From Thiocystis violacea (GTDB lineage Bacteria; Pseudomonadota; Gammaproteobacteria; Chromatiales; Chromatiaceae): a stretch of DNA of 56,000 nucleotides. The notes beneath the pieces were generated by a model. It searched no databases and was not told where the DNA came from. It was given only the letters and a program-made list of their open reading frames with translations. This document shows, one piece after another, positions 8,384 to 18,829 of the stretch. Both the position numbers and the translations under genes were made by a program. Location of the stretch: contig NZ_NRRF01000032.1 of NCBI RefSeq assembly GCF_016583565.1, positions 1 to 56,000 on the forward strand, given 5' to 3'. Position 1 is the first letter of the stretch. Each line of letters starts with the position of its first letter.

Positions 8384-9364
8384 ATGATGCAGATTGCCGA
8401 CAAGCTTCGATTGGCGGTCGTGGGCGTCGGCTATCTCGGCCGTTTTCACGCCCTCATCTATTCGCGGATGGCTGACGTCGAGTTGGTCGGCGTTTTCGAT
8501 ACGGATGACGCGCGCGCCCGAAGCGTTGCGGAAGAGGCCGGGTGCGCGGTCTTTGACTCCCTCGACGCGCTCCTCGATCGCGTCGATGCCGTCAGCGTCG
8601 TGGTCCCGACGAGCGCACACCTCGCGGCCGCGGCGCCCTTCCTCGCGCGTGGCATCCATGTCCTGCTTGAAAAACCCATCGCCGCCAACGCGGCCGACGG
8701 CGCCGAGATCGTCCGCCTTGCGAGCGAGCATGGGGCACGGCTTCAGATCGGCCATGTCGAACGCTTCAACGCCGGTGTCATGGCGCTTGCCGAGCGCATC
8801 CGCGCGCCGCTCTATCTCGAAGCGCAGCGGATGGGCAGCTTCGTCGAGCGGGCAACCGACGTCGACGTCGTCTCGGATCTCATGATCCACGACATCGATA
8901 TCATCCTCTCGCTGGTGGGTGCGGAGATCACGGCGATCTCCGCCGTGGGTGCCTCTATCCTGACCGAGCATGTGGATATCGCCAACGCGCGCCTCGAGTT
9001 TGCCAATGGTGCTGTGGCGAATGTGGTAGCGAGCCGGGTCTCGGACAAGACGACGCGACGTATTCGGGTCTTTCAGGCGCGCGGCTATCTCTCGCTCGAT
9101 TTCGTCGCGCAGACCATCGATATCGCCGCGCCGCGCGAGGTCGCGGGGGCTCCCCGCCCGGAGATCGTCCGCGAGCGGATTCAGGTCGAGCCTGTGAAGC
9201 CGTTGGATGCCGAGCTGGCGGCCTTCGTGCAGTGTATCCGCGAGGCTCGGCCGCCTCTTGTCGATGGACGAACCGGGCTTGCGGCGCTTGAAGTCGCGCT
9301 TGAGGTCCGCGCCTGTATTCAGCGCTCAACCGATCTGCAGAAGCGGCATCTACGGGGGCTTTGA
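8384..9364 (+). CDS. Gfo/Idh/MocA family NAD(P)-dependent oxidoreductase
   Basis: 326-residue sugar-type dehydrogenase. The N-terminal Rossmann motif 'LAVVGVGYLGRFHA' lies near residue 10, the family 'HVLLEKPIA' motif with the functional Lys near 95, and 'VSDLMIHDIDIILSLVG' holds the HD catalytic-type histidine segment. The C-terminal half is the usual alpha/beta domain. Substrate cannot be told; UDP-GlcNAc 3-dehydrogenase (GnnA-type) is one possibility because relatives act in envelope sugar pathways, but this is a guess. The tandem ATGATG at 8384 is chosen over a distant upstream start. It lies opposite to pdxA and apaG where rsmA normally sits. Confidence 0.85.
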   Translation: MMQIADKLRLAVVGVGYLGRFHALIYSRMADVELVGVFDTDDARARSVAEEAGCAVFDSLDALLDRVDAVSVVVPTSAHLAAAAPFLARGIHVLLEKPIAANAADGAEIVRLASEHGARLQIGHVERFNAGVMALAERIRAPLYLEAQRMGSFVERATDVDVVSDLMIHDIDIILSLVGAEITAISAVGASILTEHVDIANARLEFANGAVANVVASRVSDKTTRRIRVFQARGYLSLDFVAQTIDIAAPREVAGAPRPEIVRERIQVEPVKPLDAELAAFVQCIREARPPLVDGRTGLAALEVALEVRACIQRSTDLQKRHLRGL

Positions 9365-9460
9365 CGCCCTCCCGCCGCTCGCTGCACCATCTCTTCGATT
9401 CGTCCGACCGCTTGGCGCTGACTGCTTCGGGTCGCGCGACCTCTTGCGTGTCGACGCCCG

Positions 9461-10450
9461 CTAGCGGCGGTGCTGGACCATGGCGCTCGCCATCTCCACG
9501 GCGGCGCTCAGACTGCCGAGATCCGCCTTCGCCGTCCCCGCCAGATCGAGTGCCGTGCCGTGATCGACCGAGGTCCGGATGATCGGGAGTCCCAGGGTGA
9601 CGTTCACGGCGCGACCGAAGCCCAGGTGCTTGAGCACGGGCAATCCTTGATCGTGGTACATGGCCAGCACGGCATCGGCTTGGGCGAGCCGGTCGGGCAC
9701 GAATGCGGTGTCGGCTGGCAGCGGACCGACCAGATTCCAGCCCCGTTCCCGCAGCAGCGCAAGCACGGGCTCGATGACCTCCAACTCCTCGCGGCCGAGA
9801 TGCCCTCCTTCCCCCGCATGGGGGTTCAGCCCGCAGACGAGCACCCGCGGGTCCGCGATGCCGAAGGTGTCGCGGAGATCGCGATGCAGGATCTCCACGA
9901 CGCGCGTGAGGTGGGGGCGCGTGATGGCGCGGCTGACCTCGCTCAGGGGGAGATGTGTCGTGGCGAGCGCGACGCGCAGCTCGGGGATGGCCAGCATCAT
10001 CACCGGCTCGGCGCCGCAGCGCTCCGCGAGCAATTCGGTGTGCCCAGTGAAGGGAACGCCGGCGTCGTTGATGACGCCCTTGTGCACCGGGCCGGTCACC
10101 AGTGCGTCGAAGGTCCCATCCAGGCAGCCGTCACAGGCGCGTTCGAGGGTCTCGATCACATAGCGGGCGTTGCCTGGGTCCAATTGGCCGGGTCTCGCCG
10201 GTTGCGCGAGCGGGGTGGGCATCACGAGCAACTGATGCGGACGTCTCGGGGCGGCTGCTTGGCTCGGGTCGAACACCTGGATCTGGAGGCGCAGGCCGAG
10301 CATCTCTGCGCGCGAGGCCAGCAGATCAGGGTCGGCGACGGCGACCAGCTCGGCTGGGGTCTTTGTGGCCGCCAGGCGCACGAGCAGATCTGGTCCGATG
10401 CCAGCCGGTTCTCCCGGTGTTATGACGAGGCGTGGAAGGATGGCGTTCAT
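9461..10450 (-). CDS. pdxA: 4-hydroxythreonine-4-phosphate dehydrogenase
   Basis: PdxA oxidises 4-phosphohydroxy-L-threonine in pyridoxal phosphate synthesis. The 329-residue product begins '[19 protein letters not shown]', the family N-terminus, and has the metal-binding histidines in '[12 protein letters not shown]', 'THLPLSEVS' and '[16 protein letters not shown]'. The ATG at 10450 is preferred over a far upstream one. It lies 68 bases downstream of surA, in the conserved lptD-surA-pdxA order. Confidence 0.96.
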   Translation of the reverse strand: MNAILPRLVITPGEPAGIGPDLLVRLAATKTPAELVAVADPDLLASRAEMLGLRLQIQVFDPSQAAAPRRPHQLLVMPTPLAQPARPGQLDPGNARYVIETLERACDGCLDGTFDALVTGPVHKGVINDAGVPFTGHTELLAERCGAEPVMMLAIPELRVALATTHLPLSEVSRAITRPHLTRVVEILHRDLRDTFGIADPRVLVCGLNPHAGEGGHLGREELEVIEPVLALLRERGWNLVGPLPADTAFVPDRLAQADAVLAMYHDQGLPVLKHLGFGRAVNVTLGLPIIRTSVDHGTALDLAGTAKADLGSLSAAVEMASAMVQHRR

Positions 10451-10518
10451 GGATCGTTGTGAGGCTCGGGATCGTTCTGAAGCTCGTCTGCGCGCGAGGG
10501 CGTTTAGTGGTGCCTGAG

Positions 10519-11853
10519 CTATTGCTCGCGGGTCAGTCGGATCTCGACATAGGCCTCGTCCCGCAGCTGCCGCAGCCATTCTTCGGTCGCCTCTTCGGCC
10601 TTGCGGCGCTGTAGCGCCTCGCGGGCCTTGATGCGTAGGATGCTTTCGCTGGTGTCCTGGCTGCGCCGCTCCAGGACCTGGACGATATGCCAGCCGAAGG
10701 GGCTCTTGAAGGGCTCGCTGATCTGGTTTACGACGAGCCCGTTCATCGTCTCCTCGAACTCCGGCACGGTGTCGCCGGGGCTCGCCCAGCCGAGGTCGCC
10801 GCCCTTGAGTGCCGAGCCGGTGTCGTCGGAGTGCGCGCGTGCCAGGGTTGCGAAGTCGTCCCCGCCCTGGATGCGCTGCTTGAGCTGACCGAGGCGTTGC
10901 TTGGCGTCGTCGTCGGAGACGATCTCGTTGGTGCGGATCAGGATGTGTCGGGCGTGCGTCTGGGTGACGTTCTCGGGGGTCGCGGCCTTGATCTCGCGCA
11001 TCTTGATGATGTGGAAGCCGCTGGGGCTGCGCAGCGGGTCGCTGATCTCGCCCTCGGCCATGGAATAGGCGAGGTCCGAGACCAGGGCCGGGACCGCACC
11101 CATCTCGAACCAGCCCAAGTCGCCGCCCTCGAGTGCATTGCGCCCGTCCGATTCGCGCACCGCGACCTCCGCGAAATCCGCCCCGGCGCGCAGCTTCGCG
11201 ACCAGGCGTTTCGCCTTGTCCTCCGCGGCCTGGATCTGCTGCGTTGAGGCGTTATCAGGCAGCGCGATGAGGATGTGCTGAAGCCTGACCTGCTCGCGCT
11301 CGATGAGGCGGCTGGCCTCTTTGGCCAGGAAGAGGTCGATCTCGCGCTCACTGACCTGGATCTTTTTCACGACCTCCTGGCTCTGCAGGCGGCTGGTGAG
11401 GATCTGCGAGCGGGTGTCATTGCGGAAATCCTCGAAGCGGATGCCGCCGGCCTCCAGCGTCGCCTTCAGCTCTTCGAGCGAGAGGCCGTTGCGCTTGGCG
11501 ATGTTGTTCATGGCCTCGGTCAGCGCCGCATCGTCCACGGTGATGCCCAGAGCCTTGGCGCGCTGTTGTTGCAGGCGCTTGAGGATGAGGCGATCCAGCA
11601 CCTGTTTCTCCAACTGGGCGCGCGGCGGCACGGCGGTCCCCTGGCGGTTGAGCTGGGGGATGGTGAGGTCGACCTCCCGATCCAGCTCGCTCTGGACGAC
11701 CACGTCGTCGTTGACCACGGCGACGATGGCGTCCAGCTCCTGGGACGCTGCCAGAAGGCCGCTCGCGCTCGTGTAGAGGAGCAGGGCGGTCGCCAGCCCG
11801 GGCAGGAGGGACGCAAGCCGCTTCGGGGCGCGGCTATTCCGACTGATATCCAT
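10519..11853 (-). CDS. surA: Periplasmic chaperone and peptidyl-prolyl isomerase SurA
   Basis: SurA escorts unfolded outer-membrane proteins through the periplasm. The 444-residue product has a Sec signal (hydrophobic stretch near 13-35, 'LLAAS'), a SurA N-terminal chaperone domain ('[19 protein letters not shown]'), and two parvulin domains starting at '[11 protein letters not shown]' and '[12 protein letters not shown]', each ending in a 'GFHIIKM'/'GWHIVQVLE' strand. The ATG at 11853 overlaps the end of lptD by 20 bases, indicating coupling. LptD is itself a SurA client, so the arrangement is functional as well as conserved. Confidence 0.96.
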   Translation of the reverse strand: MDISRNSRAPKRLASLLPGLATALLLYTSASGLLAASQELDAIVAVVNDDVVVQSELDREVDLTIPQLNRQGTAVPPRAQLEKQVLDRLILKRLQQQRAKALGITVDDAALTEAMNNIAKRNGLSLEELKATLEAGGIRFEDFRNDTRSQILTSRLQSQEVVKKIQVSEREIDLFLAKEASRLIEREQVRLQHILIALPDNASTQQIQAAEDKAKRLVAKLRAGADFAEVAVRESDGRNALEGGDLGWFEMGAVPALVSDLAYSMAEGEISDPLRSPSGFHIIKMREIKAATPENVTQTHARHILIRTNEIVSDDDAKQRLGQLKQRIQGGDDFATLARAHSDDTGSALKGGDLGWASPGDTVPEFEETMNGLVVNQISEPFKSPFGWHIVQVLERRSQDTSESILRIKAREALQRRKAEEATEEWLRQLRDEAYVEIRLTREQ

Positions 11854-14470
11854 AGATTCCTCGTTCCAGGAGCTTGTCGATCTGGTTGCCAAAAGAGCCC
11901 AGACCGGCGAGCTCCAGTTGAAGCATGACGCTGGTGCTGGCGGTTTCGTCGGCACTGCTTTTGAGGTGCTGGCCAAGCAAGCGCAGTCGCCAGCAGCAGC
12001 GCCCGAATTCGACGCCCGCGAAGGCCTCGACCGTTTCGTCGTTGAGCATCGAGTAGAGCCAGCGTCCGACCAATCTGACGTCGGAGGTCACCGGCATCTG
12101 GAAGGACAGATCCGTATTCTCGTATGCCTCGGAGGTCGTGTTGCCGAGATTGTATCTGTAGGCCAGGTTGATCAGGTGGTCCCGGTCGGGGGCGTATCTC
12201 AGTTGCAAGACCTGTTTTTCCCAGGGTTGTTCCGTCTCGTGCGGGTTCCATTGCAGGCTTGCCGTCGCCGTCCAGTCCGGATGCAGGCGCGCGGACAGCT
12301 CGCTGGCCAGCGATGAGCTGATGTCGTCCTCGGTGCTATCGTCTTCCAATTGGACGCGGGGATTGTCGAAGTAGTAGATCTGGCCAAGGCTGGCGCGCAG
12401 CAACTCCTCGCCGCCGTGGTTGATGGTGCGGGAGGTCACGCCTACTGTGAGGCGGTTCGCGTCGCCAATCCTGTCATAGCCGGTGAAACGATTGGGGCGG
12501 AAGAGGCTCGCGAAACTGAAGTCGAGCGCCGTGGTGTCGAAGAGCGGGTTGTCCGCCTGATCCTCGTAGGGGGTCAGCACGTAGTAGAGGCGTGGTTCGA
12601 GCGTTTGCAGGGCGCTGTTGCCGAGCCAGTTGGCCTCGCGCTCGAAGATGAGCTTGCCGTCGATGTCCATGCTCGGGATCAAGTGGTTGAGCTGGTCGGG
12701 GGCGCCGTCCTCCTGCTCGACCAGGTCGTAACCCGTGTAGTAGAGCCGGGTGCGTGGGATCAGGTAGCCGAAGCTGCGGCGCAGCGGTATGCGCAGCGAC
12801 GGGATGGCGACCAGGCGGTTGCCATGCACGGCGGCACTGTGATCGAAGTAGTCGTATTGGCTGTCGAAGTCATACTCGAGGAATTCCTTCCAGGTGTCCG
12901 GGTCCATTGCCAGCTCGATGTGCGGCAGCTGACCATAGGGGCGGTCCGCGGGTTCGATGCTGGCGTCGACGGTCTGGAATTGCTGGAGGCGTCCGAGCAG
13001 GCGCCATCCCTCGCCGTTGTAGCGGATGTCGCCCCGCTGGCTCAGGTTGCGGATGCTGGTGACGTCCAGCCGGTTGCCGAAATCCTCCAAGTAGGCATCG
13101 TCCGAGACCGAGGCGTAGTCGATGGAGGACGTCCAGCGCGAGCCCAGATGACCGTTTTCCTTGATGCGCAAGGCGCTGCGCACGCCGTCATCCGGCGCCT
13201 GTTGATCGTGCGGCAGGATTTCTCCGTCGATCTCGATGCGCTGGAAGGAGGAGAGATGCCTGAATTGCGCACCCAGCATGAGGCCGCGCATGCTCATGTA
13301 GCGCGGGGTGATGGTCGCGTCCATGTTGGGCGCGATGTTCCAGTAGTAGGGCAGGCTGATATCCGTCCCGGTCGAATCGGATGAGCCGAAGGTCGGGATC
13401 AGCAGGCCGCTGCGACGACGACCGTCGATGGGGAAGCGCAGATAGGGCGTATAGAGCACCGGGATGTCGGCGATCCGAATGCGCGCGTGACGGGCCGTGC
13501 CGAGCCCCGCCGCCTGGTCGAGTTCCAGGTCGCTCGCCAGGATCGACCAGTCGGCGTTACCCGGCGGGCACGTGGTGTAGATGATGTCGCGATAGCGGCT
13601 CTGCTGCTCATTCAGCAGCCACGCCTGCTCGGCCTCGCCGCGCAGGTTCGCATTGCCGGACATGCGATAGCCGGGCTTCTCGATCGTCCCCTTCTTGGTC
13701 TCGAGGTTGTACTGCGCGGACTCGCCGGTGAGGCGAACGCCTGGGTACTCCAAGAAGACGTGACCCGCGGCCTTCACATCCCCGTTGTGTCGGTCGTAGC
13801 TGGAGCGGTCGGATTCGAAGCGGCGTCCCTCCTGAAGGATCTCGACGTTTCCGAGCAGGTCGATGAGGTCGGCATTCTGATCATAGCCGACCCGGTCGGC
13901 AGTGATATCGATGGGTTGCTGCTCATTGGCTGTCAGCGCCGACATGGATGCGAGCTTGTTGACACCTGGCTTGGGGCCGCAGTAATCCCAGGTCAGCCCG
14001 GCATGCAGGCGTTCGTCATCCGAGCGGCGACCCTTCTCCAGCCTCGTCGCTGGCGGCCCCGTTGGGGCGGGGGGCGTGGCCGGCTCGTCGACCTTGGGTG
14101 AGGGGCCTCGGGGCTCCAAGGGGCCGAGTCCAGGGTCGCCTGGTGTCGGCGTGCTGGGCGTCAGCGTCGGCAGGGCCGAGTCATCGGCCTCGGGCGGGGT
14201 CGGCTGGAAGATCTCGCCCCGTGCGGATGCCTCCTCTTCCGGATCAGGTGGCTGTGCCTGGGTTGCGGAGGCGCCCTGCTGCACGGATGCGCCTCCCGCC
14301 GGCGCCGGCGTGGCCTGGCATTCGGCTTGGCCGGCGTCGGTTGCGCCAGTGCAGTCTGAGTGCTCGGCGGCCGCCGTCTGATCCTTGGGCAGGCTGGGAG
14401 GCGAGAGCACAAGCAGGATGAGCAGGGTCGCGCTCTGCACATTGCCTTTGAGGTTGGCCATAGTCGGCAT
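11834..14470 (-). CDS. lptD: LPS-assembly protein LptD
   Basis: LptD is the outer-membrane barrel that, with LptE, inserts lipopolysaccharide in the outer leaflet. The ~878-residue product has a signal peptide ('TLLILLVLSPPSL'), a long Pro/Ala-rich linker (about residues 40-150) that is larger than usual, an LptA-like domain ('ITADRVGYDQNADLIDLLGNV' region), and the C-terminal barrel. Likely disulfide cysteines are in 'DYCGPKPG', 'YTTCPPGNADW' and the adjacent pair in 'FGRCCWRLRL'. Two starts, 14470 and 14461, are both possible. It is first of lptD-surA-pdxA and diverges from the AmgK-type kinase gene. Confidence 0.95.
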   Translation of the reverse strand: MPTMANLKGNVQSATLLILLVLSPPSLPKDQTAAAEHSDCTGATDAGQAECQATPAPAGGASVQQGASATQAQPPDPEEEASARGEIFQPTPPEADDSALPTLTPSTPTPGDPGLGPLEPRGPSPKVDEPATPPAPTGPPATRLEKGRRSDDERLHAGLTWDYCGPKPGVNKLASMSALTANEQQPIDITADRVGYDQNADLIDLLGNVEILQEGRRFESDRSSYDRHNGDVKAAGHVFLEYPGVRLTGESAQYNLETKKGTIEKPGYRMSGNANLRGEAEQAWLLNEQQSRYRDIIYTTCPPGNADWSILASDLELDQAAGLGTARHARIRIADIPVLYTPYLRFPIDGRRRSGLLIPTFGSSDSTGTDISLPYYWNIAPNMDATITPRYMSMRGLMLGAQFRHLSSFQRIEIDGEILPHDQQAPDDGVRSALRIKENGHLGSRWTSSIDYASVSDDAYLEDFGNRLDVTSIRNLSQRGDIRYNGEGWRLLGRLQQFQTVDASIEPADRPYGQLPHIELAMDPDTWKEFLEYDFDSQYDYFDHSAAVHGNRLVAIPSLRIPLRRSFGYLIPRTRLYYTGYDLVEQEDGAPDQLNHLIPSMDIDGKLIFEREANWLGNSALQTLEPRLYYVLTPYEDQADNPLFDTTALDFSFASLFRPNRFTGYDRIGDANRLTVGVTSRTINHGGEELLRASLGQIYYFDNPRVQLEDDSTEDDISSSLASELSARLHPDWTATASLQWNPHETEQPWEKQVLQLRYAPDRDHLINLAYRYNLGNTTSEAYENTDLSFQMPVTSDVRLVGRWLYSMLNDETVEAFAGVEFGRCCWRLRLLGQHLKSSADETASTSVMLQLELAGLGSFGNQIDKLLERGIYGYQSE

Positions 14471-14674
14471 CCGTCAGGCGGACTCGCTATAGAAAAGTGG
14501 ACGGCTGATGTTCAACCTGTAACCATGGCACATCCGCGACCTGCCAGCAATCGCAAAGCCGTCCATCCGCGCGGATGCTGGCACCCCTCCGGCCCGGTCT
14601 TCCCGTCGGTTCGGTGTTTCCATCAGGGTATCGTCAATTCCGCCGAGTCGCTCGGCGGCTTGGGGTAGAGGCGA

Positions 14675-15679
14675 GTGTCAGAACGAAATCAGGCATTGCT
14701 GGCTTGGCTGGCCGAGGTGATCGGCGCCAACGGGTTCGAGATGGCGCCCGCGTCTTCGGATGCGAGCTTTCGCCGCTATTGGCGTGTCACCCACGCCGGG
14801 CGCACCACCATTGCCATGGATGCACCGCCGCAACACGAGGATTGCGGACGTTATGCCGACCTCTCGCGTCGCTTTCGCGCCATCGGCATCAACACCCCCG
14901 AGATCCTGGCCGAGGATCGCGCGCAGGGGTTCCTTCTGATTTCCGACCTCGGGAATGGCGTCTACTTGAGCCATCTTCGCGAGGACACCGCGGACCGGCT
15001 CTATGGCGATGCCCTGGGAGCCCTGCTGACCATCCAGGCCCGCGGTCCGCTGGACGGCTTGCCCGTCTATGACGCGCCTTTCCTGCTGCGCGAGCTGGGG
15101 CTCTTCCGTGAATGGTTCCTGGAGCGGCACCTGGGGCTCGATCTGAGCGAGGCTGATCGAACCATGCTGGATGGTGTCGACGCCCTGCTGGTCGAGAGTG
15201 CCCTGGAGCAGCCCCAGGTCTGCGTGCATCGAGACTATCACTCGCGCAATCTCATGCTGACGGAGGTCGGCAACCCCGGTGTTCTGGATTTCCAGGACGC
15301 GGTCGTCGGACCTGTCACCTATGACCTGGTCTCGCTCCTGCGCGATTGTTACATCAGCTGGCCGGCCGAGCAGGTGACCGATTGGGCGCTTGGCTACCAG
15401 CGCCTCGCCCGTCAGTCCGGGGTCATCCAAGAGGAGAGCCCCGCAACCTTCCTGCGCTGGTTCGATCTCATTGGGCTGCAGCGCCACCTCAAGGTCTGCG
15501 GTATCTTCGCCCGGCTGAATATCCGCGACGGCAAGCCGCACTATCTGGACGATCTGCCGCGAACGCTCGGCTACATGCTGGAGGTGGCGGACCGCTACCC
15601 CGAGCTGGCGGGCCTCTCCGCGCTGCTGCGCCTGCGGGTGCTGCCGAGAATGACCGCTGCCGACGCAGCGGCCGTTTGA
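14675..15679 (+). CDS. amgK: AmgK-type N-acetylmuramate/N-acetylglucosamine kinase (aminoglycoside phosphotransferase fold)
   Basis: 334-residue APH-fold kinase. In pseudomonads AmgK phosphorylates MurNAc at the anomeric position and MurU then makes UDP-MurNAc, recycling cell wall without the early Mur enzymes. Seen: 'SSDASFRRYWRV' near the N-terminus, 'FLLISDLGNGVYL', the catalytic loop 'CVHRDYHSRNLML', and the metal-binding 'VLDFQDAVVGP'. It diverges from lptD as in Pseudomonas, but murU does not follow; a phosphatase gene does. The GTG at 14675 is the likely start. Assignment to AmgK rests on this fold plus the lptD neighbourhood. Confidence 0.85.
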   Translation: MSERNQALLAWLAEVIGANGFEMAPASSDASFRRYWRVTHAGRTTIAMDAPPQHEDCGRYADLSRRFRAIGINTPEILAEDRAQGFLLISDLGNGVYLSHLREDTADRLYGDALGALLTIQARGPLDGLPVYDAPFLLRELGLFREWFLERHLGLDLSEADRTMLDGVDALLVESALEQPQVCVHRDYHSRNLMLTEVGNPGVLDFQDAVVGPVTYDLVSLLRDCYISWPAEQVTDWALGYQRLARQSGVIQEESPATFLRWFDLIGLQRHLKVCGIFARLNIRDGKPHYLDDLPRTLGYMLEVADRYPELAGLSALLRLRVLPRMTAADAAAV

Positions 15680-15760
15680 GCGATCGCGCGGCCGTCGTCT
15701 GGCTTCTGGCTGTTGCTCCTCGCCCGTCGGTTCCCTGGTGCCGTGCCGGCGTGCGCTGGA

Positions 15761-15789
15761 TGGTCATGGGATCGTCATCGAAATTTCAT
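15761..15789 (+). promoter_or_regulatory. Pho box (three PhoB half-sites) upstream of phoX
   Basis: Three 7-base units, TGGTCAT (15761), TCGTCAT (15772) and ATTTCAT (15783), are spaced exactly 11 bases apart, the PhoB direct-repeat pattern (consensus CTGTCAT with 4-base spacers). They lie 114 bases before the phosphatase ATG. This predicts induction by phosphate starvation through PhoB. Confidence 0.75.
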
Positions 15790-15902
15790 CGTTCCCTGAT
15801 CCGGATTTCTTCCTTTTTTCTTAGTCTCCCGCGTTCAAAACACGATGGTGGCACGGCGTCCATGGCGCCTGTGTCTCACTCAGCCATTCAGGAACGCACA
15901 CC

Positions 15903-17744
15903 ATGAATCAGCTAGGCAGAACCCTCTGCAGCCTGCCGGCGTTGTCGCTGGCGCTGGGCTGCTCCCAGACATCCGCCGACCTCGGCGCGCTGGAATTCGC
16001 GGAGGTCTCCGTCCCCCAGACCCAGGAAGAGAAGCGCGAGATTCGCGCCTCGGACAGCGTCACGGTGGACGGTCGGGCCTATGCCATCGGCTACCGCGAT
16101 CTGGTGCGGACCAATCAGGTCCTGCCGAAGCTCGCCGGCCGCCCGCTGGAGACGGAGGTCTTCGGTCTGCTCAAGGACAAGAACGGCGCCCCCCTGATGC
16201 TCGAAGATGGCAGTCCCTGGGTCTGCACCAACGGGTCCGGCCCGGACTACACCTCGCTCATCAAATATGGCATGAACCTCTTCGCGGTCACTCAGTTGGA
16301 GTGCGGCCTGGGCGGCGCCTATGTCACCAAGCTCGCGCAGGACGACCAGGGCAATCTCAGTGCGATCGCGACCCGCTCGGTGGACTTCTCCGATGTCTTC
16401 GGGACCTACGTCAACTGCGCCGGCATGACCACGCCCTGGAACTCGCACCTCGGCTCCGAGGAATACGAGCCGCCCATGGCGATTTTCAATCCCAACGCCG
16501 AGGACCGCGCCTGGTTCGACGATCCGAGCTGGCACGATGCGCACGTCCAGGCCATCGCGGACTACAACCACATCGAGAATACGGCCGAGAACGCCGCCTA
16601 TCTGGGCTACATGTACGGCTGGATACCCGAGATCAAGATCACGTCGGCGAATGGCGACCAGCGCGTCAACAAGCACTTCGCCATGGGCCGCTTCGCCCAT
16701 GAGTTGGCCTACGTGATGCCCGATAACCGCACCGTCTATCTCTCCGACGACGGCACCAACGTCGGCCTCTTCATGTTCATTGCCGACCGGCCCAAGGTCC
16801 TGAGTGCCGGCACGCTCTACGCGGCGCGCTGGGTGCAGACGTCGGGTGAGGGCGTCGGTGCGGCGAATCTCGAGTGGATCAATCTGGGACACGCCACGAA
16901 CGACGAGATTCGTGCCGCCATCGCGCGCAAGACCACCTTCGGCGGCATGTTCGACAAGGCGGACCCGCTCGACGCCGCGGCGGGCATCTGTCCGGAAGGC
17001 TACACCAGCACCAACACCTACGACGAAGGCCTGCTCTGCACCCGTCTGGTGCCCGGGATGGAGAAAATCGCCTCCCGCCTGGAGACTCGGCTCTACGCCG
17101 CGCACAAGGGCGCCACGACGGAGTTCCGCAAAGAGGAGGGCATCACCTTCAATCCGGACGACTACGTCCTCTACGTTGCCATGAGCGAGGTCGCCAAGGG
17201 CATGTTGGACGGCTCATCCAATGACGTAGGTGGGCCGAACCACATTCGCCTGGCGGAGGCCGACAAGTGCGGTGCCGTCTACGGCTTGAACCTCAAGGGC
17301 GAGGCGACGGATACGGATGGCAAGCCCATGGAGAGCAACTTCGTCGCCTTCAACATGTATGGCGTGGTCGCCGGCAGCCCCAGGGACTACAGTGGCACCG
17401 CGCTGTCCGAGAACAGCTGCGACGTCAATGGCATCGCCTCCCCGGACAACCTCAGCTACCTGCCCAAGCACAAGACGTTGGTGATCGGCGAAGACACCAG
17501 CGCCCATCAGAACGACTACGTCTGGAGCTTCGATGTCGGTACTCGCAAGCTCACGCGGATCGCCACCACGCCCTATGGCGCGGAGACGACCTCGCCCTTC
17601 TGGCACGCGGATATCAACGGCTACGGTTACCTGACCCTGGTCACGCAGCATCCTTACGGTGAGTCGGACGAGGATCAGGCCCAGAGCCCGGACGACAAGG
17701 AGTCGCACGTCGGCTACATCGGTCCCTTCCCCGCGCTCGACTGA
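15903..17744 (+). CDS. phoX: PhoX-type alkaline phosphatase (DUF839), predicted lipoprotein
   Basis: 613-residue PhoX/DUF839 protein, expected to release phosphate from organic phosphoesters outside the cytoplasm using Ca2+ and Fe. Family-like stretches include 'HFAMGRFAHELAYVMPDNRTVYLSDDGTNVGLFMF' (in parts), 'LYAARWVQ', 'NHIRLAEADKCGAVYGL', 'NLSYLPKHKTLVIGEDTS' and 'HQNDYVWSFD'. Typical PhoX proteins carry a Tat signal; here there is no twin arginine, and 'LSLALGC' around Cys20 looks like a weak lipobox, so Sec export and lipidation are suggested. The upstream Pho box supports phosphate control. Exact substrate is not visible. Confidence 0.85.
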   Translation: MNQLGRTLCSLPALSLALGCSQTSADLGALEFAEVSVPQTQEEKREIRASDSVTVDGRAYAIGYRDLVRTNQVLPKLAGRPLETEVFGLLKDKNGAPLMLEDGSPWVCTNGSGPDYTSLIKYGMNLFAVTQLECGLGGAYVTKLAQDDQGNLSAIATRSVDFSDVFGTYVNCAGMTTPWNSHLGSEEYEPPMAIFNPNAEDRAWFDDPSWHDAHVQAIADYNHIENTAENAAYLGYMYGWIPEIKITSANGDQRVNKHFAMGRFAHELAYVMPDNRTVYLSDDGTNVGLFMFIADRPKVLSAGTLYAARWVQTSGEGVGAANLEWINLGHATNDEIRAAIARKTTFGGMFDKADPLDAAAGICPEGYTSTNTYDEGLLCTRLVPGMEKIASRLETRLYAAHKGATTEFRKEEGITFNPDDYVLYVAMSEVAKGMLDGSSNDVGGPNHIRLAEADKCGAVYGLNLKGEATDTDGKPMESNFVAFNMYGVVAGSPRDYSGTALSENSCDVNGIASPDNLSYLPKHKTLVIGEDTSAHQNDYVWSFDVGTRKLTRIATTPYGAETTSPFWHADINGYGYLTLVTQHPYGESDEDQAQSPDDKESHVGYIGPFPALD

Positions 17745-17890
17745 GCCCTTCTGGCGGGCCGAGGCGCAGGGACGCGCCGTGCCCGACGCCCCGGCCAAGC
17801 TGCATGCGCGGCTGAACCAGCATCAGCCGACGGGCGTCCGACAGCCTCTGCTCTGAAGCCGCGGTCGCGCTCGAGACGGCCGGGCGGGAT

Positions 17891-18825
<935 letters not shown>

Positions 18826-18829
<4 letters not shown>

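Noticed and set aside
12350..13384. Long + strand ORF opposite lptD
   Set aside because: It is antisense to a well-conserved gene and typical of GC-rich shadow frames.
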